This document shows, one piece after another, positions 10,296 through 20,936 of a DNA stretch of 64,000 nucleotides; position 1 is the first letter of the stretch; each line of letters starts with the position of its first letter. Below the pieces are notes generated by a model. It saw only the letters and a program-made list of their open reading frames with translations, made no database searches and had not been told where the DNA came from. Position numbers and translations under genes: made by a program. The stretch is from Incurvaria masculella (Eukaryota; Arthropoda; Insecta; Lepidoptera; Incurvariidae). The DNA lies in the NCBI GenBank assembly GCA_946894095.1, contig OX335653.1:19721001-19785000 (forward strand), written 5' to 3'.

Positions 10296-13200
10296 CTAAC
10301 CGTGGTTATCATTATGGAATTCTATTTCATTATAGTAAGCTTTGGTGTGAAGCCAGTCTTTCAATTGTTTTTTAAATATAGCAGCATTATTGCACTGTTT
10401 CATACGTTGGGGAAGTTTATTGAATATAGTAATGGCTGACTGTGTTGTGCTCTTTAACACTAGTGTAGTTCGTACAGGAGCCTTGTATAAGTTGCCAGCT
10501 TCACATTGACGGGTCCTGTATTTTGTTATATCGGCAGCTGTAGTAAAATATTGTGGATGCTCTTTAACAAAACTACACAATTCTAATATATATAATGATG
10601 TTAAGGTTAGTATTTTCTTATCTTTAAATATTTTACTGCAGCTATCTTGGGACCTCATTCCATAAATTGTTCTAATGCACCTCTTTTGCAAAACAAATAT
10701 TTTATTTACATGTGTGGAGTTTCCCCAGAATATAACTCCGTACTTAAGATGGGAGTATACAAAACCATAATAAGCCATTAGGCTAGTCTCGATGGAAGAC
10801 ACTGCAGTGAGCACTTTTAGAGCATAACAAAAACTACTTATTTTTTTTTCTAGAGTATCTATATGAGTCTTCCAACTAACATTACTCTCTATCATCATTC
10901 CGAGAAATTTGGCGCTCGTTACTTCTTCGATGACATCTCCCGCATATGAAATCGTAATGTCCTGTCTCGAGCCTTGATATGGGTGGAATTGTATAATATT
11001 TGTTTTTGATAGATTTATCTGTAATTCATTACAATTTAGCCAATCAATTATATCAGATAGCGCTTTTTTAACTGTTTTCTCGTGTTGTTCTGGATTAACT
11101 TTGTATTCAGCTACTATTAATCCAGTTGCGTCATCAGCAAATAGCACAATTTTATGAATAGTGCATTTAGAGAACTCGTTAATATAAATGAGAAACAATA
11201 TGGGTCCAAGGATACTACCCTGAGGGACACCGGCTTTAATTAAATTAGTTTTCGATTTGTATGTTTTCAGGGTATTCGTTTTTTTATCAAAACTTGAAAT
11301 TTCTACCATTTGTTGTCTGTTGTCTAAATATGATTCGAAAAATTCTAATGCGTTACTTCTTATACCTATGTCATTTAATTTATCTAACAATTTATCGTGA
11401 TTTACACAGTCGAAAGCTTTTGTCATATCAAGTAATAGTCCTGTAATTGGCTTTTTCCTATCTATGCAGTCCCAAATATCGCTAAATATGTCATACACTG
11501 CCTTGGTTGTAGAGTGTCCTTTGCGAAATCCATTTTGATTTTTGCTTAAAATTTCGAATTTCTCTATAAAACCTACTAGTCGTGTATTTATAATGTTTTC
11601 AAAAATTTTGCTTATTACAGAAAGAAGTGCAACCGGGCGATAATTTGAAGGATCTTTGTTATCACCTTTCTTATATAATGGTTTCACTATTGCAATCTTT
11701 AATTTTTCAGGAAATGTTCCTGTTAGCATTGACAAATTTATTATGTAACTAAGTGGTTCGCAGATTACCAAGGAGCAATGCTTAAGCACTTTGGTGCATA
11801 TGCCATCACAACCTACTGATTTTTTATTTTTTAAATTAAGGATGCATTTATTCACTTCTTTTGGGGTAGTTGGCATTAAAAAAATACTAGATTTTTGTGT
11901 TATTTTTGGAAATTTATTTTGATTGGGCGTATTCTTTTTTACTTCATGAATATTCATATTGGTATAGTGGTTATTAAATTCATTTGCGATTTCAAGGGGG
12001 TTTTCAAGAATGCGTCCGTTATTTGACCTAATACTCTCAATTTTGTTAATTTTACTCATGTTACCTGTAGTTCTTTTTACTATAGTCCAAGCTGCTTTAG
12101 TTTTATTCCTGGAATTGATTACATGTGAAACGTTATATAGCTTTTTTGCTTTAATTAATACTTTTTTTAACAACTTATTATACATTTTATATTTGGTTTT
12201 GATTGTTTGGTCATTCGTTCGTATGCTTTCTGAATAGAGCAATCTTTTGGTTTTTGAAGATACTTTCAAACCTCGAGTTAGCCAATTATTTTTTCCGTTG
12301 GTAACTTTTTGTTTTAATATTGGGAAACATAGTTCATAACCAAGAAGTACCAATTCTATAAAAGCGTTGTAGGCTTTATTTGCATCTTTTTCCGAATAAA
12401 CATCTGAAAAAGTCATTGCAGCTAAATAATTATAATATTTTAGAAGGTTTTCATTGGAATATAGACGTTTAAATTGAAACCAAAATATCGGCTGTTCGTT
12501 GACCACATTAACCCTAAAGGTGAGCAACTGACCGGTATGGTCGGACAGGCCCGTTTCAATTATTTGCGTTTTAAATTCCTTTATGTTACTTATAAAGTTA
12601 TCTATACATGTTTCGGATGTTTTGGTGATTCTTGTGGGGCTACTAAGAAGTAAACTCAAGCTGTGTCCGTTCAGAAGAAGCTTGAGATTTCTTAAGTGTA
12701 TACTGTCTACTAAATTGTCTATATTAAGATCACCACATAAAATATATTTTCTATTATTCTTGATAGGACAAAACTTATTCAAAATTATTTCTAATTGTTT
12801 TTGAAACAATTTTAAATCAGAATCAGGTGTACGGTATAAACATATGATGGTTAAATTTCTTGTCCCTAAACTCACACCACAGCATTCAAAATTTTTTTCT
12901 ATACAATATTCTTTCATTTTCAGTTCTGTGTATTTAACGTTAGGTTTTAAATAAATACACACTCCTCCATATTCGCTTGATTTCCTACAATAAGCAGTTG
13001 CCAATTTCATTTGCAATAATTCTTTATAATAGGTTAATTTTCTTTCTGCTAACCAGTGCTCTGATAAACAACATGCATCTAATTCGTATTTAAATTCAGT
13101 TATAAAAAGTTCTAATTCGTTTTTTTTTATTGAAAGTTTACAAATATTCTGATGGAATATAGTAAAGTTTATCTTCGTAGCATCTGTGTTAGTTCCGAAA

Positions 13201-14645
13201 AAAATCATCGTTTGTGTTACATCTACATTTTCTAAAATATTAGACGGATTTTTTTGTGTTGGAGTCAGTGTCTCCGCCTCTACCGCCTCCGCCGCCTGCT
13301 GCGGGCTTGTTACTGACGACACGGGTGCTGCCACCGTTTGTGCTTCGTACTCAGTCTGTGTACACGTATCATGAGTTTGTGCCTTAAGGGCTTGAGCATA
13401 GGTAAAATTTTTTTTGGTCCTGTTGTTACTGCAGTAATTTTCCCATTTCGCTTGCTGTTGTGACATAAAGTATTCGTAATCGTTCTTATTTTGAATATGC
13501 AATATTTCCTTAGTTAAACGATCACTTAAATTTTGAGTAAATAATTTAGGGACTTCCCTAGAGTATCCCAAATCTAAAAAGGTGCAGTGGGAAAATTGTT
13601 TGCATTCGGTCTTTACATGTTTGTTGAGCATACATTCTTTTAAATGAATATTTCGGGGCACTTCAGAGATAAGTATGTTGGTATGGGATGCAGTGCTTAG
13701 ATAATAGTACAAATTTGACAGTAGTTCACGAGGATTTTTGTCGTTTGTGCCTCCGATTATAATCACAATGTCTGATTTCCTGAGCGATTTACAAATAGGT
13801 TTAAAAGAAGACAATAATTCGGAAAGTGATGATCCTGGTTTAAAAATACATAATATTTTGTAAGAGATCCCTAGTGTTTCCTGGAGTGCTCGTGATAATC
13901 CTTTGCCTTGGTTATCTGCAAATATTATTATCCTTTTTTTGTCTGTCTCTTTCGAGCGAGGAGTGGTCGTGGTCGTCTCTGTCCGAAGTCGTGCCGTTGA
14001 TGAATTCGAAATGTCAGAGAAGGTCGTAGGTTGTTGGATTGCTTCCGTGGTAGTTGCTTGCTGTGTGGGCGGACGGGTTGATTTCGGTAAATCGAATAAT
14101 GCCACTGTATCAGGCTGCCTAGGGGTCTCTATTTCTTCTCCATTCCCTTTACTTGCCAGCTGTTCTTTTGCTTTCGTTTTTTTCTTGCTGCCTGACGAAT
14201 CTCGTAATATTTTTTTATGTTTGGATAAAGTTGGCGTACGGTGTTGAAGAGGTTCGTTTCCAAGAGCGTCTACGTACATTTTTTTATATTGTTCAGACTT
14301 TAACTCGGCGTATTTAAGTTTTTTCTGCAGATCACCATTTTGCAAAATTAAGCTTTCTATTTCGATTTGGGCCTTAGTAAGCTCAGAATCTTTTTCTTGA
14401 AGCTGTAGTCTAAGATTTTCCGTTTCAAGATTAGAATTTTCGCTGCTGGTTGACAATAGTGGTAGGCTTTTATTGAATGTATTATTTAGGTTAGATGATT
14501 CTAACAACTTCCTGGTTGATACGTCTTCATTGGATAGTGACTGGAACCTCGAGGATTCTTGCAGAGTACTGTTATGAATTGAATCTTGATGAACAGAGTT
14601 TGGATTTTTGGAAGTTAGAGCGTTCGTTTTATTACGAGTCAACAT
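10296..14645 (-). CDS. Retrotransposon polyprotein: coiled coil, SGNH-like, endonuclease, reverse transcriptase
   Basis: The protein has 1449 residues and no stop. Residues about 65-128 form a charged leucine-rich coiled coil. Residues 237-385 resemble an SGNH/GDSL esterase module of the kind found in CR1 ORF1 proteins: ADNQGKGLS where the nucleophile block should be, and GGTND at 298-302. The catalytic Ser appears replaced by Asn and no clear block V His is seen, so the fold may be non-enzymatic. Residues 492-715 are an apurinic-type endonuclease: HQN (498-500), SEHW (528-531), YRTP (604-607), GDLNID (638-643), SDH (701-703). Residues 985-1255 are the reverse transcriptase: TKAFDC (1075-1080), GVPQGSILGP (1139-1148), FADD (1169-1172). 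Together these would nick target DNA and copy the element RNA (target-primed reverse transcription). CR1-type elements usually split ORF1 and ORF2; here they are one frame. The start was chosen as the first ATG, which leaves the coiled coil complete. All key endonuclease and RT residues look intact, so recent activity is plausible. Clade is uncertain. Confidence 0.93.
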   Translation of the reverse strand: MLTRNKTNALTSKNPNSVHQDSIHNSTLQESSRFQSLSNEDVSTRKLLESSNLNNTFNKSLPLLSTSSENSNLETENLRLQLQEKDSELTKAQIEIESLILQNGDLQKKLKYAELKSEQYKKMYVDALGNEPLQHRTPTLSKHKKILRDSSGSKKKTKAKEQLASKGNGEEIETPRQPDTVALFDLPKSTRPPTQQATTTEAIQQPTTFSDISNSSTARLRTETTTTTPRSKETDKKRIIIFADNQGKGLSRALQETLGISYKILCIFKPGSSLSELLSSFKPICKSLRKSDIVIIIGGTNDKNPRELLSNLYYYLSTASHTNILISEVPRNIHLKECMLNKHVKTECKQFSHCTFLDLGYSREVPKLFTQNLSDRLTKEILHIQNKNDYEYFMSQQQAKWENYCSNNRTKKNFTYAQALKAQTHDTCTQTEYEAQTVAAPVSSVTSPQQAAEAVEAETLTPTQKNPSNILENVDVTQTMIFFGTNTDATKINFTIFHQNICKLSIKKNELELFITEFKYELDACCLSEHWLAERKLTYYKELLQMKLATAYCRKSSEYGGVCIYLKPNVKYTELKMKEYCIEKNFECCGVSLGTRNLTIICLYRTPDSDLKLFQKQLEIILNKFCPIKNNRKYILCGDLNIDNLVDSIHLRNLKLLLNGHSLSLLLSSPTRITKTSETCIDNFISNIKEFKTQIIETGLSDHTGQLLTFRVNVVNEQPIFWFQFKRLYSNENLLKYYNYLAAMTFSDVYSEKDANKAYNAFIELVLLGYELCFPILKQKVTNGKNNWLTRGLKVSSKTKRLLYSESIRTNDQTIKTKYKMYNKLLKKVLIKAKKLYNVSHVINSRNKTKAAWTIVKRTTGNMSKINKIESIRSNNGRILENPLEIANEFNNHYTNMNIHEVKKNTPNQNKFPKITQKSSIFLMPTTPKEVNKCILNLKNKKSVGCDGICTKVLKHCSLVICEPLSYIINLSMLTGTFPEKLKIAIVKPLYKKGDNKDPSNYRPVALLSVISKIFENIINTRLVGFIEKFEILSKNQNGFRKGHSTTKAVYDIFSDIWDCIDRKKPITGLLLDMTKAFDCVNHDKLLDKLNDIGIRSNALEFFESYLDNRQQMVEISSFDKKTNTLKTYKSKTNLIKAGVPQGSILGPILFLIYINEFSKCTIHKIVLFADDATGLIVAEYKVNPEQHEKTVKKALSDIIDWLNCNELQINLSKTNIIQFHPYQGSRQDITISYAGDVIEEVTSAKFLGMMIESNVSWKTHIDTLEKKISSFCYALKVLTAVSSIETSLMAYYGFVYSHLKYGVIFWGNSTHVNKIFVLQKRCIRTIYGMRSQDSCSKIFKDKKILTLTSLYILELCSFVKEHPQYFTTAADITKYRTRQCEAGNLYKAPVRTTLVLKSTTQSAITIFNKLPQRMKQCNNAAIFKKQLKDWLHTKAYYNEIEFHNDNHG

Positions 14646-14680
14646 GATTAAATATAATTATCGAGAAAATATAAAACGCG

Positions 14681-14805
14681 AAAAAAAAAAAAAAAAAAAT
14701 TGTTTCGCGCACCAGTCTCGAACCAGGGTCCTCCGACTCTGCATCCAAGCGTTCAATACGCTGTGACACTCGTAGCTCTGACGAGGTAGGCGATATAGTC
14801 TTATC
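14681..14805 (-). other. tRNA-like segment followed by T19 tract, upstream of the LINE ORF
   Basis: On the minus strand, GGTTCGAGACT (near 14710-14722) resembles a tRNA B-box. About 50 nt upstream is AGCGTATTGAACGCT, a possible anticodon-type stem-loop. The 19-nt A run on the plus strand (14681-14699) reads as a T tract just after the tRNA-like part, like a Pol III terminator. The acceptor and T stems do not pair well and the loop lacks the usual U33, so this is not a functional tRNA gene. It may be a SINE head or part of the LINE 5' UTR. Confidence 0.4.
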
Positions 14806-14859
14806 TATTGTAGAACATTTATATTTATTTCTGTAAGGTAGGTAGATTGACAAAATTTA

Positions 14860-15437
14860 TATGAATTCACTGCAAATAGTCATCACTGTCACTAAATTAT
14901 TTCACTTTGATTCAAATTAAAAAAGAAAATAAGGTGAAATTCATCATCACATTTTGAGGCACAATTTATTTTGCACGAAAGTTTTTTTTTTTTTACAGAC
15001 TGATAAATATTTAGGAGAATAAGCAATTTTGATTTAAAGTTATTATCACAGTGTTCTCCGCAGTTTAATGTATACGTTCAGTGAGTTTTATGATAATTAA
15101 TGAATGTTTTGATGTTAAATTTGTTAAGTTAAGTTCGCGTATTCGCGGACGATACTAACACACGATCACCTGGCGGGTGGTCTTCGAGTCGATTTACTGA
15201 TGTGCGATGGCGATCGCTACGCCCACGGGCAAGTCGAGCGAATGGCGATCGACTATTTTATTGGACAGCCGTTACAGATCTAGCTAATCAGTTAGTCAGT
15301 TAAAGATTAAGGTTGCGCAATTTATTGGACATCTATAAAGGTATCGGCAATCAAGGTGAAGGTCAGGTACCTAGCACCTGTAATCGTAGAGCATGTATGA
15401 AAGTATACAATATCAGAGGAGCAAAATAATTACTGTG
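14860..15437. other. Intergenic flank of the LINE
   Basis: No supported gene. A moderately GC-rich patch at 15135-15260 contains several copies of GGCGATCG-like words of unknown meaning. Confidence 0.5.
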
Positions 15438-15672
15438 ATCGTGGAAAGAAGATCATGCGCGCACATTTCTTGTCAGAGATCCAAAATTATACAAAAAAAA
15501 AATTATCTATCTAAATACTTGATGACCATGCATTGCATAAATATTCGGTTTTAAATAAAATATAACATATACAAAATATTAGTCATGAAACCTAGCTTGT
15601 TCCATGAAGATTCTCAATATTTTTATTTTTTTATTTTTGACTACAGCGTTCGTGATTTACTTCTAGCTATAT
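15438..15672 (+). mobile_element. Decayed remnant of the TTAA-flanked MITE (family described at 25971)
   Basis: Aligns in order with the interior of the 25971-26494 element: AAGATCATGCGCGCACATTT, TTGTCAGAGATCCAAAATT, TGATGACCATGCATTG, TTAGTCATGAAACCTAGCTT and GTTCGTGATTTACTTCTAGC. Both termini are lost. Confidence 0.65.
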
Positions 15673-15679
15673 TTGATTT

Positions 15680-15853
15680 GTAACTGGACATGGATGGATA
15701 ATACCACAACCACCGTCATGATATTAGCCCAATGACGCCCAACACCTTATGAGGTGTCATTCCAGGACCTTCCCTTGGCGAGCACGGCTACATTCAACTG
15801 AATGGAAAACACGGAAAATTGTTTCATCCAATGGGATGGTAGCAACCTAGTAC
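15680..15853 (-). mobile_element. SINE fragment, antisense
   Basis: AACTGGACATGGATGGATAA, CATGATATTAGCCCAATG, CATTCCAGGACCTTCC and GAGCACGGCTACATTCAACT match the shared SINE body. The head half is missing. Confidence 0.7.
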
Positions 15854-17578
15854 AACATTTAGGATAATTTTAAAATTTTGATCGTCTTTATCTGGTACAA
15901 TAAATAAAATGTTTTGAGAAATGGCAAAATCCGTATTTCAATTTCCTATTAACTCTATACACCCAGACGGCCACAGCAGCACATTTCATACCATAAACGA
16001 TTGCAACGCTCATTATTCGACGTTTTTATTAGGTATGATATCTTTTTACGAGTGTTGCATGACCGTTATTCATCTGCGCATGCGTCAAATAGCAGCTGCT
16101 GCGTCGCAGCCGCCGCCGCCGCTTGGGAAGCAGGTGCCGATGGACAATGCGGGAGATGTTGCAACATAACAGTGGCAATACCAATTTAAAACAAAATTTA
16201 ATACAATTACAGGGGCCGTACGTCTCGTCGACGACACCGTGATATCCCTAAACTTGGAGACCTTCCAACTTCGAAGGAACGTAAGGTCTCTCTGTCTTCT
16301 ATCGTCTTTACCATCGGTTCCCAAAGAAAATGATCATGTTAAAATGGGGAAATCTAAACTGAATTTTGGTACTCTTTTTGTATTCGAACCTTTGGTATTC
16401 GATGAAACTCTTTTCCTCACTCAGGGTAATTTATGTATACATATGTATAGCAGATATATTGCTAATGCGTGCAGCAAGTTCTTCCATCAATATATCTTCA
16501 CATTGGACTCAACCACAGGACTTAATTACGTAATGTTCGGGATAAATAATTTGATCTAGGTCGAACTCATCTCTTCTCTTCATTGTAACGCTTTTCTGCA
16601 GGCTTTTAATTGGTCTGTCATCTCACAGCCGACCAGCTGACCTACATTCTGAGGTAATTGCCTGCTCCGACAGATCGCGCGGGCGCGGGCCGGACGTTTC
16701 CCAAAAAGGCGAGTCCACTCCGCCGTCCGAATGTCGAGGTCTGTTAGTAACATTGAAAATGTACGGTCCTCAGAGTACTAATATTACTCTGAGGTACGCT
16801 CAATCGTGTCGGATGTGTTCGAGTGACGTCAACTGTGTTTAATTGTGCGAGGACTATTATAGCAAAATTAGGAAAAAGTTTCTTAGAATATAGGTACTGG
16901 TTTTTATATATGATTTTATATATGAATTGATATAAATGAAAAAAAAAAATCATACACATTCCTTGTTTTTGGCTCGAAGTCAAAAATGCTTACTAGAGAT
17001 ATTCACCTGTAATTTCCATCGAATGTCGAAATTCTAAATCGGATCAACATTTTTTGCAATGCTTCATAGTATGAACGTATTGCCTCGCATTCCGGTGAGT
17101 CGTTGACTTTCAAATTAAGGTCTTGGTGTCTTGCCAGCCAGCTTGTAACAATATTTATTTTGTAATAGCATTATATCCACTGAAGCAGGACACGTCGTCT
17201 GCTGGCCGGGTTACTTCAATTTTATATCTTTCGTTTGAACTCAAGCGAGGAATTTGGTCAACCAAGTATTTTTATTCCAGTTCATCCATTCATTTCGGCG
17301 ACGGCGCGGCGGTCGGAATAAATTGCAATTGTTGCAGTTCATGAGGTTATTCTTTGTCATCAATAAATTAAGAATCAATGTCTAACTTACCCTCCTCTTT
17401 CGGAATTTAATGATGACAGAAACATGAAGGAACCGCTGAAGTGACTTGCATAATTTATCCGATTGATATATTCTTGATTTCATCCCATTATTTTAACTGT
17501 ATCAATTCCTTGATATTTATTGTCACGTCGGTAAAGAAGGATATGTCAATCTAAAATTAACTGCAAAGTTCGTTTTTT
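15854..17578. other. Intergenic with a small hairpin
   Basis: No supported gene. A CCG-repeat patch lies near 16110. A short perfect stem (CCTCAGAGTA and its complement) lies at about 16768-16795. The region near 16680-16740 is GC-rich. Confidence 0.45.
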
Positions 17579-17985
17579 GGAACTGGACATGGATGCCTAA
17601 TACCACACGTAATCGTACAGTTATGATATGAGTCCAACACACTCGATACCGATATACGATATATGTTCGTTCTAGTGTCTGACTACTGATTTACTTTTAA
17701 AAATGGAAATAACTTCAACTTGATAATACTTTTTTTTTTTTTACTTTTTTATTACACTGTGTATCTTCGTACTTTGACATTAATGCTATATTGCTGTAGA
17801 AAATAATTTATACATTTACTTTCTCGATACCTAATTAGGTGCCGTGCAGGACCGATATGAGAGCTACCGCAATTCTGTGCTACCGCATGACCCGCCCTCA
17901 TATCGGAAGCGGCGCGGACCCCTCAACTGAATGAAAAACACGGACTTTTCATCTAATGCGATAGTGCCAGCCCGCAGGGGGACAA
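17579..17985 (-). mobile_element. SINE, antisense, interrupted twice
   Basis: 17579-17648 matches the tail region (GGAACTGGACATGGATGC, ATATGAGTCCAACACAC). The body resumes at about 17828 (CTAATTAGGTGCCGTGCAGG) and again after 17907 (CTCAACTGAATGAAAAACAC). The intervening 17649-17827 is AT-rich and includes a T-run. The second interruption (17852-17906) is bounded by the inverted 10-mers CCGATATGAG and CTCATATCGG. Confidence 0.6.
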
Positions 17986-19357
17986 TCGAACGCGAGGTAG
18001 GTGCGGGAAGAAGAACATTATCTCAGTAGATATAGAATATTTTGTATGGGTTAAAGTATCTCTGTGTACCTATTAGGCCATCTGTGATTACGGGCAACAC
18101 AAGGTTTCCTTACATCGGTAGTACATGTCCAGAGGTAGGTACCGCCCCGGGACAAGGCCTGGTGGTAAGCCATTATTAAAAATATTTTACTCAAAGTTTT
18201 AGTGGTGGTTACAATGTTGCTAGAAATAATTCACCGATACGATCCTGACGAGGAGTGAGCACCTTCCGACTCCATTATCGGACCAACTCAATCGTACCAT
18301 CATGTTACACTTAACTGGTTATGAAAGAACTGCAAATTTATTAGCAGACGAAATAAAGAAATTGTAGATATACTACAAGGCAATTAAAATATGAAAGCTT
18401 AGTTAAAATACTACACTGCACGGCTTGATGACAAACTAATAAGAGGAGTTGAGGGCATCAAACAACAGCTTTAAAATGGAAATTTTGAATATCATCATTA
18501 ATTTTTTATTGTAAGCTAGTTTGGGTTTTTCGGTTTTTTTTTCTCTTCTTTATACCTTCGTGAAACCAAGAAGATATTTTATCTTCTTCTATGTCAAAAA
18601 CAAAACTTTTATTGAATATTCTCATGAGGTTAAGATGCATTGTGATTTTACACGTTGTGTTTGTCTATTACTGAGAGTTCACTCAGGCTAAATTTCAATG
18701 TATGCTAATTACTTGAACGTTTAGAGCTGTACTTTTGTTGACAAATCTAATAAAAAAAACATGAAATAGATATTTTTAAACAGGGAATGTGCAATTAATA
18801 AAATTAAAATATAACGCGTGTCCGGCGATACAATCTACGAGCAGGCATCACAGCCAACCTCAAAGAGCTAGTCTTTCTGGGGAAGGGGCCGCACATACGT
18901 TAGTTTACGATGCGCTCAGATCGATATCTTAATTAATAATGCTTTCAACTTCAATTGAATGTAATTGGTCATCGCGCAGTCACACGCGAACATCACGCAG
19001 ACCACGTGAAGTTGAGTGTGGGCAAAGAATATATACACTGGATTGGGCGCTCAAACCAATGCCCAAGCCGACATGCGAACCTTCTAGACTTGTGTCACAG
19101 AGTGATTCTTTCACGAGGATTTTAACTTTGGAGAAGGGGATTTTAATCTATTCCTTGATGTCCCCATGTCCCCATCCCTTTGTGGTCACATTTATTAAAG
19201 TTAATCTATTCGAATCTAAGATCATCTTAAATTGCTCCAGTGCCACCCACTGCAGGGCTTACAGAGGTAACATAATTAGCATATAATCCTATATTACCAA
19301 GCTTACTCTCGCCCTGTCATGTACCACTTTATGTCTCATTGTCAATTAGCTAGGTGC

Positions 19358-19590
19358 ATTTTCTTACGAATGCGAGCTGTTCCATGGTTCGGAACTGATG
19401 TAAAACTGTAAGTCTCCTTCCCCACTAGGTAGTAGGGTTAAGACTACCCGGGTTGGTACTACCGCATTGGATGAAAATATGGTTGGAGCGGCAATGAAAA
19501 TCGTCCGTGTTTTCTATCAAGTTCAATTTAGCCGTGATCATAAAGGGAAGGTCCTGGCAGGGCACCTAATTGCTTTGGGAATGTAGTATA
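19358..19590 (+). mobile_element. SINE body fragment in the left arm
   Basis: TTACGAATGCGAGCTGTTCC, GGTTGGTACTACCGCATTGG and AAGGGAAGGTCCTGGCAG match the SINE body. The head is missing and it ends before the tail. The mirror copy is at 21829-22061 on the other strand. Confidence 0.7.
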
Positions 19591-20055
19591 ATGGGATAAA
19601 AGCATCGTGTACAAGCTTATTACAATGAGTTAATTTTCATTTAAATGCAGAGGTGTCGATGTAGCTTATCGTTTAATGATATACGTAAATGACGTGCCAA
19701 GATAGGTTGGCTGGCTTGTACTTACAAGAGGGTTGCCGAGCTGGGGTTGAAAATCCGCCGCTGTGGCTCGATTCTCGGAAAAATACGCGTGGCCACGCAC
19801 TTTCTACGGGGTTGTACACAGTGCGGCGAGAAAATGTACAGTGGTGAAGATTCGTTTCGGAAAAAATATATGTATGTTCATAAAGAAAGCAACCTAAACG
19901 TTGAGAAAGAAGTATGTATGTCTGTAGAAGAAACGAATTGTGCTGCGATCATGCATTATGGCGGTTTATCATTAAAGCGGCGTCATGTGCATATATATGT
20001 GATATTTGTGAACTATATGACATGCAAGTATTTTAACTGTATGCATACTGACATG

Positions 20056-20086
20056 CACTAGGCTACGAGCGGCTCGTAGCCTAGTG
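20056..20086. repeat. 31-bp hairpin at the SINE 5' end
   Basis: CACTAGGCTACGAG, the spacer CGG, then CTCGTAGCCTAGTG. The right half overlaps the SINE A-box, so the insertion point or the SINE start creates a perfect stem. The mirror copy lies at 21333-21363. Confidence 0.8.
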
Positions 20087-20482
20087 GCGCGGGGACCGGC
20101 CTAGCGTACCAGAGGCCCGGGTTCAATACCAACTTGCACCACTGTCTTTCTCTTTCAGAGTTCGATAAGTGCATTTCGTCACGAATGCGAGCTGCTCCAT
20201 GGTTCGGAATCCATGTAAAACTGTAGGTCCCCTTCCCCTACTAGGTGGTAGGGTTTAAGCCCGCCCGGGTTGGTACCATCGCATTGGATGAAAAGATGGT
20301 CGAAGCGGCAATGAAAAATTGTCCGTGTTTTCCATCCAGTTCAATGTAGCCGTGCTCATAAAGGGAAGGTCCTGGCATGGCACCTAATTCCTTCGGGAAT
20401 GTGGTGTATTGGGCTAATATCATAACGGTAGTTGTGTGGTATTAGCCATCCATGTCAGGTCGCATAAAAAAAAAAAAAAAAA
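20070..20482 (+). mobile_element. Full-length tRNA-headed SINE (reference copy)
   Basis: The head begins CGGCTCG, followed by a perfect A-box TAGCCTAGTGG (20077-20087) and a near-consensus B-box GGTTCAATACC (20120-20130). This is the internal RNA polymerase III promoter of tRNA-derived SINEs. The body of about 320 bp ends at CCATCCATGTCAGG and a 17-base A tail (20466-20482). It is non-coding and depends on a LINE for mobility. About 20 other pieces of the same body occur in this window. Its mirror copy is 20937-21349 and a 3' piece is repeated at 23120-23271. Confidence 0.88.
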
Positions 20483-20672
20483 TTAAAATGATCATATGTC
20501 GAATAATGAATTTATGCACGTTGAACAGAAGCTAGGAGCTATGTAAATGCTTAGCATTATTTTGTCCAGCATTCGGGGACCGTTCTATATAAAAAGACGG
20601 ATGCTTACTTTTACTACTTCTGATTAATGATCAATACATATTATAATTTAGGTCTCATTGCAAAATTAACTT

Positions 20673-20746
20673 CATAACGATATAATCCGTGACATTGTTC
20701 AAAATATATATTTAAAATTAAACCCTGACTGAAATGTTAATTTTGC
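20673..20746. other. 74-bp loop between palindrome arms
   Basis: 20673-20734 is also found after the third copy's equivalent sequence (it ends GACTGAAA at 23523), so it is the normal continuation of the locus. 20735-20746 is an extra junction piece. GTTAATTTTGCAA occurs twice in tandem at 20736-20748 and 20749-20761, the second being the start of the right arm. Confidence 0.85.
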
Positions 20747-20936
20747 AAGTTAATTTTGCAATGAGACCTAAATTATAATATGTATTGATCATTAATCAGA
20801 AGTAGTAAAAGTAAGCATCCGTCTTTTTATATAGAACGGTCCCCGAATGCTGGACAAAATAATGCTAAGCATTTACATAGCTCCTAGCTTCTGTTCAACG
20901 TGCATAAATTCATTATTCGACATATGATCATTTTAA

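Larger units (their letters stand above)
10033..14820 (-). mobile_element. Non-LTR retrotransposon, CR1/jockey-like group, intact ORF
   Basis: The element is read right to left. The 3' UTR runs from the stop codon to about 10033. It contains AATAAA (in GCAATAAATTATTTTG) and ends in a short GATT-rich tail, so no long poly(A) is present. The 5' limit is not defined. I place it near 14820 because a tRNA-like segment and a T19 tract sit just upstream of the ATG. I found no target-site duplication by eye. The ORF is described separately. Confidence 0.75.
18299..20672 (+). repeat. Left arm of a giant palindrome (2374 bp)
   Basis: Every base x compared pairs with 41419 minus x in the right arm. I compared the two outer ends, the inner ends, a 9-base homopolymer and the A17 tail, and found no mismatch or indel. 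Three ORFs inside are exactly mirrored in the other arm. The outer edge is sharp: 18299 pairs with 23120, while 18298 and 23121 do not pair. The inner edge at 20672 is equally sharp. The arm contains two SINE copies. Confidence 0.92.

Noticed and set aside
16001..16324. Alanine-rich overlapping ORFs
   Set aside because: Produced by a CCG trinucleotide run.
20070..20145. Functional tRNA gene
   Set aside because: A- and B-boxes are present, but the cloverleaf does not close and the unit is followed by the SINE body and A tail.
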